Assembly (NCBI GenBank): GCA_013816685.1
Contig: JACDDX010000069.1
Coordinates: 1-7,814 of the forward strand
Direction: 5' to 3'
DNA from: Gemmatimonadales bacterium
GTDB taxonomy: Bacteria; Gemmatimonadota; Gemmatimonadetes; Gemmatimonadales; GWC2-71-9
DNA: 7,814 bases
Every line of letters begins with the position of its first letter. The first letter of the stretch is position 1. Under the pieces are notes generated by a model that was not told the DNA's origin, did no database searches, and saw only the letters and a program-made list of their open reading frames with translations. Positions 1 to 6,284 of the stretch are shown here, one piece after another. Made by a program: the position numbers and the translations under genes.

Positions 1-11
1 CTCCCCGTGCC

Positions 12-395
12 TTACTTCGGCAGGATCGGGCGTTCCGACGCCTGGCGAGCCAGCTCGAGGAGCGGCTCCGACAGGTGTTCCCCGTAATGCATCAGAAACA
101 CACCCCGCGAGCGTCGTTGCATGAGGAACGCTACCAGCGGGGTGTCGGCCTTGGCCGCGTTGCAGTCCCGGCAGGCGAGCACCAGGTTGTCGGGACGGTC
201 ATACGCCGTCTGCCCGCGACGAGGCCGGACATGGTCCAGCGTAATCACCTCGGGCGGTGTCTCGACGCCGCAATAGGCACAGACCGACCCATGCTGGGAC
301 AGGAGCCAATCGCGGTGGGACTGCATGGAACGGCCGGGGGAACGGCGGAAGCTTACAGCGGAGACTGCGGAATGTCTGCGTGGTCTACGAGCCAC
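12..395 (-). CDS. Small HNH endonuclease family protein
   Basis: This 127-residue protein carries a zinc-knuckle HNH nuclease fold. Cys39-x2-Cys42 and Cys75-x2-Cys78 form the predicted structural zinc site. Asp54-His55 starts the beta-beta-alpha-metal core (LDHVRPRRGQ), Asn70 is the central Asn (DNLVLACRDCN), and Asn79 with Lys82 close the motif. HNH proteins of this size cut or nick DNA using a divalent metal; the target of this one cannot be read from sequence. The start is uncertain. The longest frame begins at a GTG at 395, and an ATG at residue 24 (codon 326-324) is equally possible, leaving 104 residues. Neither has a good ribosome-binding site, and the first 23 residues are Arg/Ser-rich and could be spurious. 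The gene sits 96 nt beyond the upstream operon and may have its own promoter. No restriction methylase, phage or toxin partner is visible, so it looks like one of the common solitary chromosomal HNH proteins. Confidence 0.85.
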   Translation of the reverse strand: MARRPRRHSAVSAVSFRRSPGRSMQSHRDWLLSQHGSVCAYCGVETPPEVITLDHVRPRRGQTAYDRPDNLVLACRDCNAAKADTPLVAFLMQRRSRGVFLMHYGEHLSEPLLELARQASERPILPK

Positions 396-422
396 AGATT
401 ACCAGAGTGAGGGTGAAGTCGC

Positions 423-441
423 GAGTCGAAAGAGACGACTC
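423..441 (-). terminator. Small hairpin in the spacer after the rhodanese gene (weak terminator candidate)
   Basis: A perfect 6-bp inverted repeat (GAGTCG at 423-428, CGACTC at 436-441) encloses a 7-nt loop. It lies 50 nt past the rhodanese stop and 28 nt before the longest HNH start. On the minus strand no run of T follows the stem, so it does not match a classical intrinsic terminator. It could be a weak or factor-assisted terminator of the long operon, a 5'-leader hairpin of the HNH transcript, or chance. Confidence 0.22.
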
Positions 442-461
442 AGTTCGCACACCCGTAAATC

Positions 462-478
462 TAGCAAGACTGAAGCCA
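462..478 (-). promoter_or_regulatory. Possible sigma-54-type -24/-12 promoter for the HNH gene
   Basis: Read on the minus strand, 478-462 gives TGGCTTCAGTCTTGCTA. This has the sigma-54 pattern GG-N10-GC and matches TGGC at -24 and TTGCTA at -12. It lies in the longest non-coding stretch, with the -12 element about 67 nt upstream of the GTG at 395, a sensible distance for a leader. The match is short, no activator sites are evident, and I cannot tell whether the organism has RpoN. Treat it as a candidate only. Confidence 0.22.
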
Positions 479-491
479 CATTGACAGGTGT

Positions 492-1082
492 TCACGGCAC
501 CGGCCACGATCCTTTCACCGGCGTCGCGTTCGCACGGTGCGCGGGCTCGAGAAGCAACCCCCAGGTCCGATCGTAGGGATGGACTTGTGTGACCCGGCGC
601 TCACCCTGACACATGCGCCGCCCCTCATTGGCCCACCGGAAGAGACCGCCCTCCAGATTGCGCACGTTCCGAAACCCCTGCTCCGTCAGCCAACCGGCGA
701 CACTCGCGCTCCGGTAGCCTACCGAGCAGTACACCACGATCGCCGCGGTCTTCGGCACGTCGGACAGCGGGTCCAGCGCGGGGTGCGCAGGATCGATCCG
801 CCGGGCACCCCGCAGGTGGCTCACCGCGTACTCGGCCTCGGTACGCGCGTCGAGCAGCACGGGACGCTCGGCACCATCGAGCCGCGGGGCCAGCTCGGCC
901 GTGCCGATGCCGCGCAGGTCCGGATACCGCGCGGCCACCGCGCGACGAATGAGATCGAAGGTGAGGGGCCGGCCACCGATCAGCCAGGCAATACCGCCGA
1001 GCAGGGTCGGGAACACGAACAGCGTGAGGAAGAGTCGGAGCCAGCCCCGTCCGCGGGGGTCCCGCGCTCCGGGAGCGGTCAC
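492..1082 (-). CDS. Membrane-anchored rhodanese-domain protein
   Basis: This 196-residue protein has a single N-terminal transmembrane helix (about residues 14-36, preceded by Arg-rich sequence) followed by one rhodanese domain (about 55-157). Rhodaneses carry sulfane sulfur as a cysteine persulfide. The catalytic Cys119 lies in the loop CSVGYRS, and the CH2A-like motif LLDARTEAEYAVSHLRGA is at 76-93. A tail after the domain (TQVHPYDRTWGLLL, 165-178) goes beyond the minimal rhodanese fold. The start is a GTG at 1082-1080 that overlaps the TGA of the radical SAM gene (GTGA, 1079-1082), implying translational coupling. The open frame continues upstream to 1598, but that stretch is an Arg/Ala-rich shadow of the radical SAM gene, while the hydrophobic anchor begins just after the GTG. 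The topology should place the domain at the membrane surface; which side is not certain. A role as sulfur donor to the upstream radical SAM enzyme is inferred from coupling alone. Confidence 0.88.
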   Translation of the reverse strand: MTAPGARDPRGRGWLRLFLTLFVFPTLLGGIAWLIGGRPLTFDLIRRAVAARYPDLRGIGTAELAPRLDGAERPVLLDARTEAEYAVSHLRGARRIDPAHPALDPLSDVPKTAAIVVYCSVGYRSASVAGWLTEQGFRNVRNLEGGLFRWANEGRRMCQGERRVTQVHPYDRTWGLLLEPAHRANATPVKGSWPVP

Positions 1083-2437
1083 CCCGTCGCGCGCGCGCGC
1101 AGGCCTTCGTAGTACCGATCGCGGACACCCCCGGCGTTCACCTCGCACATCGGGCGAAGCTCGCCGTCCACCGGCACCTGGAAGACGCAGAGATCCAGCC
1201 GCTCCTGCCCGACCGGCGTCTCCAGCTCGGCCGGGCTCATGAAATGGTGCGAGATGATGGTGAGCCCGCGAACCGTGCTCCGTCCGCGCAAGGCATCGAG
1301 GAGGAAGCGGACAGGCCGGCCTTTGCCGAGACGGCGCAGCCAGTGCAGCGCGTAGGGTCCGAGATTGCCAAGCACGAACCGAGGCTCCCCAAAGGCGACG
1401 CCGAGATAGCGCGCCAGCCGTTCGGCGGCGCCGTCGAGCCGGAACGAGATCCCGCCGAAGCGCGCGAGAAACCCGTCCACGATCCGCTCGGCCGTCGGGT
1501 CGCCGCCGCGACGCACGGCGTGAAACCGTGGCTCGCCTTCGCGCCCGGTCGCCACCGCGCCGGCCAGATAGCGATTGCAGCCCGGATGGCCGACCCACAT
1601 CTGGCTCGCCGCGAGCTCTTTGGGACGCTCCCCCAGTCCCTCGGCTACTCCGGCCCAGAGGGCATCGACACTGACGCCACCGCCGAGTCCCGGTGCCGTG
1701 CGGCCCACCTGCGCGACCGGCTGGAAGCTGATGAGCCGGATCGCGTCGGCGTTGCGCGTGAGCCAGCGGATGACGGCCGGTACGCCGGCGAGATTGTCGG
1801 CGGTCACGGTCATCGTCGTCGCAGCGCGGATCGGGCGGCCGGTCTCGCGCGCGGCGCGACGCACCAGCTCGGCCAGCTCGTCGCGGAGGGGCATCAGCTC
1901 CTCCTCGGTACGCGCACCCTTGTAGGCCGGGCCAAGCCGTCCGCGCTGCGTGGTATCGACGTGGATGCTGACCTCGACCAGGCCGCCCTCGGTCACGAGT
2001 CGCTGGAGCAGACCGGGGCGCCGCCGGAAGGCGTCACCGTGGGTCATGAGCATGGGGATGAGATCGAGCGAGCGGGCGTAGCGGAGGAGATCGATCAGCT
2101 CGGCTTCGGGCCGGAGCGTGACTTCGCCGTCGGTGAGCTGAAGATTGCCGGCGTGACCGAGCGAGGGCCGGAGCGCCCGCATCTGCGCCTTGATGGCCTC
2201 GATCGGCTCGGGCGGGATGCGGTTGGCCTCTTCGCCGAGGTAGCAGCCGACGCAGGCGAAGTCACAGCGGGGCATTACGCCGATGGTGGCGCCGCAGCCG
2301 TTGCCGGCTCGGCCCAGCATCTGGCGCGGCTCTCGAAACTGCGGCGGAACCCGATCCCAGGAGCGGGCCAGGTTCCGCCGAGTGTCCGCGAGCACCGGCT
2401 CACGGACGATACGGATCAGGCGATCAAGGCTTGGCAC
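1079..2437 (-). CDS. Radical SAM enzyme of the MJ0619/tetraether-synthase-like group
   Basis: This 452-residue protein has the canonical radical SAM cluster motif Cys58-x3-Cys62-x2-Cys65 (RCDFACVGCY), which holds a 4Fe-4S cluster and cleaves S-adenosylmethionine. A GGEP-type SAM-binding motif is present in altered form, LTDGEVTLR (101-109). Later landmarks resemble the MJ0619/Tes group: ISFQPVAQVGR (236-246), HPGCNRYL around Cys287, and a C-terminal part with ISHHFMSP, then Cys417 and Cys431 (RPMCEVN). The last three cysteines could bind an auxiliary cluster. Tes-type enzymes join lipid alkyl chains, and other relatives modify different substrates, so the substrate here is open. The start is a GTG at 2437 lying inside the DUF547 gene, whose stop is 14 nt downstream; an AGGAG is present but about 16 nt from the GTG, so coupling is likely. 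A second internal GTG lies at about codon 15. The rhodanese start overlaps its stop. The radical SAM call is firm, the Tes-like subgroup is moderate, and the lipid substrate is inference. Confidence 0.88.
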   Translation of the reverse strand: MPSLDRLIRIVREPVLADTRRNLARSWDRVPPQFREPRQMLGRAGNGCGATIGVMPRCDFACVGCYLGEEANRIPPEPIEAIKAQMRALRPSLGHAGNLQLTDGEVTLRPEAELIDLLRYARSLDLIPMLMTHGDAFRRRPGLLQRLVTEGGLVEVSIHVDTTQRGRLGPAYKGARTEEELMPLRDELAELVRRAARETGRPIRAATTMTVTADNLAGVPAVIRWLTRNADAIRLISFQPVAQVGRTAPGLGGGVSVDALWAGVAEGLGERPKELAASQMWVGHPGCNRYLAGAVATGREGEPRFHAVRRGGDPTAERIVDGFLARFGGISFRLDGAAERLARYLGVAFGEPRFVLGNLGPYALHWLRRLGKGRPVRFLLDALRGRSTVRGLTIISHHFMSPAELETPVGQERLDLCVFQVPVDGELRPMCEVNAGGVRDRYYEGLRARATG

Positions 2438-3245
2438 TGACCGCGTTCGCCCGCTCCTGGCTGTTGAGACTCCAATCGTACTTGGTGTACTTCACCTCGA
2501 AGTTGCCCGACTCGAGCAGCGTCTTCTCGGGACCGGCCGGATAATAGCGCGCGATGAACCGCCCGATCGCGTCCTCGCTGCCGCCGAAGTCCTTGTCGTA
2601 GTCGCGGAACTTGAACAACTCGCTCAGGTACACCGTGCGGGACCCGGCGTCGACCCGGTTCTTGCCCGGCGACCCGCGCAGGAACGTGTGCGCCTGCTCG
2701 TTGAGCTGCCGATCGAGCCGGGCGCCGGTGTACGCCTCGCTCCGGAGCGGCGGGCAGCCCACGGCGGCGCAGACCAGGGCGAAGTGGATCCGCGGCTCCT
2801 TGAACTCCGGACGGATGATCTTCTGCTCGATCTGGTCGAGGCCGTATGCGGAGTCGCCGACGACCGCCAGCTTTTCCTTCCAGGGTCCGTAGGCTTTGAT
2901 CCCGAACAGCGACTTGTTGATGTTCCGGATCGATTCCTTCTCATCGTGCTTGTTGATGAGCTGGATCGTGTAGGCATTGTAGGCGTTGATCCAGAACGCG
3001 AGCCGGTCCTCGCGGCCGAGCGGCTTCGGATCGAAGGCCGCCAGGCGTTTGAGATAGGACGCGAATTCCGGAGACTGCTTGAACGAGGCGTAATCCACCA
3101 CGCCGTTCCGCACGTGGGCGCGAAGCAGGTGGTCGAAGGTGGCGTGGTCGAAGACCCGTTGCTGGGCCTGTATCGGGAGCGCGGGCAACAGGGTCACGAG
3201 CGCCAACACCGCTGTACGGAGAAGGAATCGCATGGAATAGATCAT
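2424..3245 (-). CDS. Exported DUF547-domain protein
   Basis: This 273-residue protein begins with a Sec-type signal peptide: Arg near the start, a hydrophobic core LLRTAVLALVTLLPAL, and a likely cut after IQA (residue 27). The rest matches DUF547, with AFWINAYNAYTI at 83-94, a conserved IHFALVCAAVGCPPL block at 153-167 (His154, Cys159, Cys164), a YLSELFKF segment, and YDWSLN near the C-terminus. DUF547 proteins have no settled biochemical role, and the conserved His and Cys residues hint at enzymatic chemistry or metal binding. It probably acts in the periplasm or outside the cell. The ATG at 3245 gives the longest frame. A second ATG at codon 5 (3233) makes an equally good signal peptide, and neither has a clear ribosome-binding site. 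Lys, Asn and Tyr are more frequent than in its Arg/Ala-rich neighbours. Its 3' end overlaps the radical SAM start by 14 nt. Confidence 0.9.
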   Translation of the reverse strand: MIYSMRFLLRTAVLALVTLLPALPIQAQQRVFDHATFDHLLRAHVRNGVVDYASFKQSPEFASYLKRLAAFDPKPLGREDRLAFWINAYNAYTIQLINKHDEKESIRNINKSLFGIKAYGPWKEKLAVVGDSAYGLDQIEQKIIRPEFKEPRIHFALVCAAVGCPPLRSEAYTGARLDRQLNEQAHTFLRGSPGKNRVDAGSRTVYLSELFKFRDYDKDFGGSEDAIGRFIARYYPAGPEKTLLESGNFEVKYTKYDWSLNSQERANAVSAKP

Positions 3246-3278
3246 AACCAGATACGTCCGTTGATCACGGGTTGGATG

Positions 3279-3728
3279 TCAGACCGCCTTGCCGACCATG
3301 GCCCAGAGGCCGTAGAAGAGCAGCGCCGTATCGGCCCAGCCGACGATGCTCCAGCGTAGAAAGAGCTGTCGCAGCCGGGCGTGGTCCCCCGCGTCCGCCC
3401 GTTCGAGCCGGATCTGATCGGGCAGCAGGACCACGATCCACACGAGTGTCGAGGCCGCCAGCGCCACGATGCCGTGCAGCAGCCACGGGATCTCGAGCGG
3501 CCGGTACCCGCGGCGCATCGCGAGGAGGATCCCGCTGACCGTCAGGAGTGCGCCGCCAGCCAGCGTGAAGGCCACGTCGGCCCACATGATCGCGCGGGCG
3601 ACCGGGCGGAACGGCACCGTGTCGCGCGCGGCGTACAGAAATGCGGCCCAGAAGCCGGTCACCGTGACGTTACCGAGCAGCAGCACCGCGCCCGTCACGT
3701 GCAGCGTCCGGAGCAGCGCGTCGCTCAC
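3279..3728 (-). CDS. DUF2269-like integral membrane protein
   Basis: This 149-residue protein has four predicted transmembrane helices at about residues 8-30, 45-68, 80-102 and 125-147. It opens with LHVTGAVLLLGNVTVTGFW, a pattern typical of the DUF2269 group of small inner-membrane proteins, whose function is not established. A polar loop rich in Arg, Asp and His (about 104-120) separates helices 3 and 4. His9 and His85, within or beside helices, could be ligands, but that is speculative. The start is a GTG at 3728 with no recognisable ribosome-binding site, 33 nt after the acyltransferase stop. Another 33 nt separate its stop from the DUF547 start, which fits the operon. Family assignment is by pattern only; the membrane character is certain. 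Confidence 0.82.
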   Translation of the reverse strand: MSDALLRTLHVTGAVLLLGNVTVTGFWAAFLYAARDTVPFRPVARAIMWADVAFTLAGGALLTVSGILLAMRRGYRPLEIPWLLHGIVALAASTLVWIVVLLPDQIRLERADAGDHARLRQLFLRWSIVGWADTALLFYGLWAMVGKAV

Positions 3729-3761
3729 GGCGGTGGAGGCGTGGGTGCGGGTTGCCCCGGG

Positions 3762-4505
3762 CTAGCCATTCCGGATCTCGAACGGTCCACGCAGTAGTCC
3801 AACGGCGTGGCGTGCCCGATCCAGGCGCTTGTTCACCGAGAGCCGTCCCGCGATCAGGGGGCGGAACTCAGCGAACGACTCGACCCGCATCATCTCGTCG
3901 AGCGCAGCCACCGTCGTCCGCAGCCGGGCCTCGATGTCCGCCATCATCGCCCTCCGGCCGGTCCCCGAGTCGGGCTCCGCGATCCAGGGCGTATCCACCA
4001 GCAGGAAGGCCTCCGGCAGCTGCTCGCTGGTGAACGAATAGCGGAACGCCACAGGACAGAGCCGCACCGGTCCGCGATGCTGCCGAATCAGGTGCGCGGC
4101 GCCGCGTTCGCAATCCGCGATCGGCTCCTGCGGCGGGCGGCGGCGGCCCTGCGGAAAGACCCACAGGCCGGCGCCGGGCGCGAGACGCGGCGCGGCGGCC
4201 TTGAGGTCGGCATAGGCCACGCGCGCGGGCGAGCGGCGGAGCGGGAGCGCGCCGACCCGGCGGAAAAACGGATAACGCGCGAGATGCTGCGCCTCCATGA
4301 GCACCTGGTAGTCGAGGCCGAGCGACCGGGTGGCGAGCAGCGCAAGGAAGCCGTCCCACCAGTTGGTGTGGTTGCCGACGAAGAGCGTCGGGAGGTCGGT
4401 ATCGCTCCGGGGCACACCGGCGCGGACCAGCCAGTGGACGCCGGTGAAGTGCCGGCGCGCGAGGCCGCGGAGATAGCGTTCGAACCCCCAGACCGCCGCG
4501 TTCAA
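3762..4505 (-). CDS. PlsC-like lysophospholipid/glycerolipid acyltransferase
   Basis: This 247-residue protein belongs to the LPLAT/PlsC acyltransferase superfamily, which moves an acyl group from acyl-CoA or acyl-ACP to a lipid hydroxyl at the inner membrane. Block I is the catalytic HX4D: His46 and Asp51 in GNHTNWWDGF. Block II is FFRRVGALPLRR (80-91). Block III is FPQGRRR (117-123), where the usual Glu of FPEGTR is Gln119. Block IV is the CPVAFRY stretch near 150-156. The Glu-to-Gln change lies in the acceptor phosphate-binding block and may mark an acceptor other than lysophosphatidic acid, such as a carotenoid glycoside; this is inference. The start must be TTG: the codon at 4505-4503 overlaps the dynamin TGA (TTGA, 4502-4505), codon 5 is GTC, and the next Met (residue 70) lies past the catalytic His. 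A GAGAAG lies only 2 nt before the TTG, so re-initiation by the terminating ribosome is likely. Confidence 0.88.
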   Translation of the reverse strand: MNAAVWGFERYLRGLARRHFTGVHWLVRAGVPRSDTDLPTLFVGNHTNWWDGFLALLATRSLGLDYQVLMEAQHLARYPFFRRVGALPLRRSPARVAYADLKAAAPRLAPGAGLWVFPQGRRRPPQEPIADCERGAAHLIRQHRGPVRLCPVAFRYSFTSEQLPEAFLLVDTPWIAEPDSGTGRRAMMADIEARLRTTVAALDEMMRVESFAEFRPLIAGRLSVNKRLDRARHAVGLLRGPFEIRNG

Positions 4506-6262
4506 CGCTTCTCGATTTCTTCCCGGAGACGGAGCAGCGAATCCTCGGTAGTCACGAGCGCGCCGCGTGCGTCGGTCAGTTCCTGCTGGGTGCTCTGCAC
4601 GAATCGCCGGTATGGCGCGATCGCCTCGTTGATGCGGTCCGCCGAGTGGCTGATCTCCAGATTCACCTGACGGGTCAATCCCTCGCGGAGCCGAGTCCGA
4701 AGATCGTCGATCCGGGTGGTGAACTCGCGCTGCGCCTGCCGGCGCTTCCGCGGGATGAAATAGAAGCCGCCGACCGCCAGCGTTGCGGCGAGGAGCAGCC
4801 CGGTGACGTCGGCAGCCGCGCCCGTGAGCAGGGTAACCACCATCGTGCCCAGTCCGAGGGCGCCGACCTGGGCGAGCGCGGTCGTCGCGAACGTCCCCTG
4901 CACGTCGTTGGCGATGGCGCGCGCCTCGGCGTCGCGGTCATAGCTCCCGACCGTCTCCTTGGCTACCCGACCGATTGAATCGAGCAGCGCCTGACGGTTG
5001 TAGTGGAAGCTGGTGCCGACCTCGCCGACCATCCCTTCGCGGTGGCGCTGAATCTGGCGCCGGTCGATGTAGCCACTCACGTCCTGCCACGCCTTGAGGT
5101 TCCGCTCGACGATCCAGTCGATGATCCGCCCAACCTCCGCTTCGAGCTGCTGCGGCGTGTCGGCGATGACCTCCTTCTCGAAGGCGCGCCGCACGCCGTC
5201 GCTGTCCATCAGCGACTTGATCCGCCCGATCCGAATCGTCTCCTCGAAGAACCGGTCGCCACGGCGCTCCATGTCGCTCAGCAGCACATCGAGCCGGGCG
5301 AGCCGAGGCTCGACGTCGCGCACCATTTCGTCGTGAAAGAGCGCGAGCTGGCGGTCGATGCTCTGGATAGTTTCGATGTCCTGGGCCAACGACTTGAGGC
5401 GCTCGAACGCGACCGCCTTGTACTTGGTGGTCAGCCGAAGGCCGACGTTGAGCGGATTGAGCAGCTTGAGCCGGACCCGCTCCTCCTGATCCAGCGTGCG
5501 CACCAGGAACTCGTCCACCGCGGCGAAGCCGCTCTCGGCCGGCCGCTCGTCGGAGCCGGCGTCGCGCGCGTCGAGTGCCGAGCGCGCCGACACGGCGAAC
5601 AGGCGCGGTGCCTCCCCGGTGAGCGCCTGCGCGTTGTCGCGGACGAAGTCGAGCACCTGCTGGCGCTCGTCGGGCTTCCGGAGGATGTCGATCTTGTTCA
5701 CCACGAACACGATCTTCTTGCCCCACTCCCGAATCTGCTCCAGAAAGCCACGCTCGCTCTCGGTAAACGGGCGGTCCGCGCTGGTGACGAACAACACGAG
5801 ATCGGCGCGCGGAATGAAATCGCGGGTCAGCTCCTCGTGCCGCCGGATAATGGCGTTGGTGCCCGGCGTATCCACCACGGTAATCTCGCGCAGCACGTCG
5901 GCGGGATGAGTGCGCTCCAGGAGAAACGCCTCGATCGGGTTCTCGCCGATGACGGTGCCGTGGCGGAGCAGGTTGATGCGGTCGGTGGTGGGGGTGACGC
6001 CTTCGGGCAGGATGCGCTCGCCAAGGAGCGCGTTGATGAAGCTCGATTTTCCGGAGTTGAATTCGCCGGCCACGACCAGGAGGAACAGCCCGGTGAGCTG
6101 TTCCCGCGCGTCGTGGAAGCGCTTGAGGTCGTCCGCATCGACGTCGGTGCCGAACCGGGCAAGCGCCTCGGCCAGGCGCTCGAGCAGTTCCTGCTCGCGA
6201 ACGCGCAGGTCGGCTTCGCGCTCGGAGAGGATGGCGCGCCGTCCGAGCAGCCTGCCGATCAC
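4502..6262 (-). CDS. Bacterial dynamin-like GTPase
   Basis: This 586-residue protein has a complete dynamin-type GTPase domain: G1 P-loop GEFNSGKSS (66-74), G2 threonines in TPTTDRIN (90-97), G3 DTPG (131-134) and G4 NKID (189-192). A long helical, charged stalk follows (about 260-450). Next comes a hydrophobic region (about 460-503) with two adjacent membrane-embedding segments ending in a basic RKRR, and finally a C-terminal coiled coil. This is the layout of bacterial dynamin-like proteins, in which the hydrophobic part inserts in the membrane and GTP-driven assembly bends or fuses it. Many bacterial dynamins come in adjacent pairs, and no second copy is in the window. The start is a GTG at 6262 supported by TGGAGG ending 4 nt upstream, in the 22-nt gap after crtB. 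Its stop overlaps the acyltransferase start. An N-terminal helix (14-37) rich in Glu and Arg precedes the GTPase domain, as in other members. Position between carotenoid and acyltransferase genes suggests a role in membrane organisation. Confidence 0.93.
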   Translation of the reverse strand: MIGRLLGRRAILSEREADLRVREQELLERLAEALARFGTDVDADDLKRFHDAREQLTGLFLLVVAGEFNSGKSSFINALLGERILPEGVTPTTDRINLLRHGTVIGENPIEAFLLERTHPADVLREITVVDTPGTNAIIRRHEELTRDFIPRADLVLFVTSADRPFTESERGFLEQIREWGKKIVFVVNKIDILRKPDERQQVLDFVRDNAQALTGEAPRLFAVSARSALDARDAGSDERPAESGFAAVDEFLVRTLDQEERVRLKLLNPLNVGLRLTTKYKAVAFERLKSLAQDIETIQSIDRQLALFHDEMVRDVEPRLARLDVLLSDMERRGDRFFEETIRIGRIKSLMDSDGVRRAFEKEVIADTPQQLEAEVGRIIDWIVERNLKAWQDVSGYIDRRQIQRHREGMVGEVGTSFHYNRQALLDSIGRVAKETVGSYDRDAEARAIANDVQGTFATTALAQVGALGLGTMVVTLLTGAAADVTGLLLAATLAVGGFYFIPRKRRQAQREFTTRIDDLRTRLREGLTRQVNLEISHSADRINEAIAPYRRFVQSTQQELTDARGALVTTEDSLLRLREEIEKR

Positions 6263-6266
6263 GTGG

Positions 6267-6272
6267 CCTCCA
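6267..6272 (-). promoter_or_regulatory. Ribosome-binding site of the dynamin gene
   Basis: On the minus strand TGGAGG (6272-6267) is followed by CCAC and then the GTG start at 6262. It is the clearest Shine-Dalgarno sequence in the window, though the 4-nt spacing is a little short. It confirms the GTG start and lies wholly in the short gap after the crtB stop. Confidence 0.7.
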
Positions 6273-6284
6273 GTGGAAGATGCC

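Noticed and set aside
481..486. TTGACA on the plus strand resembling a -35 box
   Set aside because: No -10 element at the right distance and no plus-strand gene to serve.
1088..1100. Alternating CG tract (13 nt), possible Z-DNA
   Set aside because: It encodes Arg-Ala repeats at the end of the radical SAM protein and is expected in GC-rich coding DNA.
1083..1598. N-terminal extension of the rhodanese frame
   Set aside because: Low-complexity Arg/Ala sequence overlapping the radical SAM gene in another frame; the GTG at 1082 directly precedes the membrane anchor.
1244..2440. 398-codon plus-strand open frame opposite the radical SAM gene
   Set aside because: Antisense shadow of a GC-rich gene; no domain or motif, while the minus strand carries intact radical SAM motifs.
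3258..3270. Short inverted repeat CCGT/ACGG between DUF2269 and DUF547
   Set aside because: Only a 4-bp stem, no T-run, too weak to call a terminator.
2283..3359. 358-codon plus-strand open frame opposite DUF547
   Set aside because: DUF547 on the minus strand has a signal peptide and conserved blocks; the plus frame has none.
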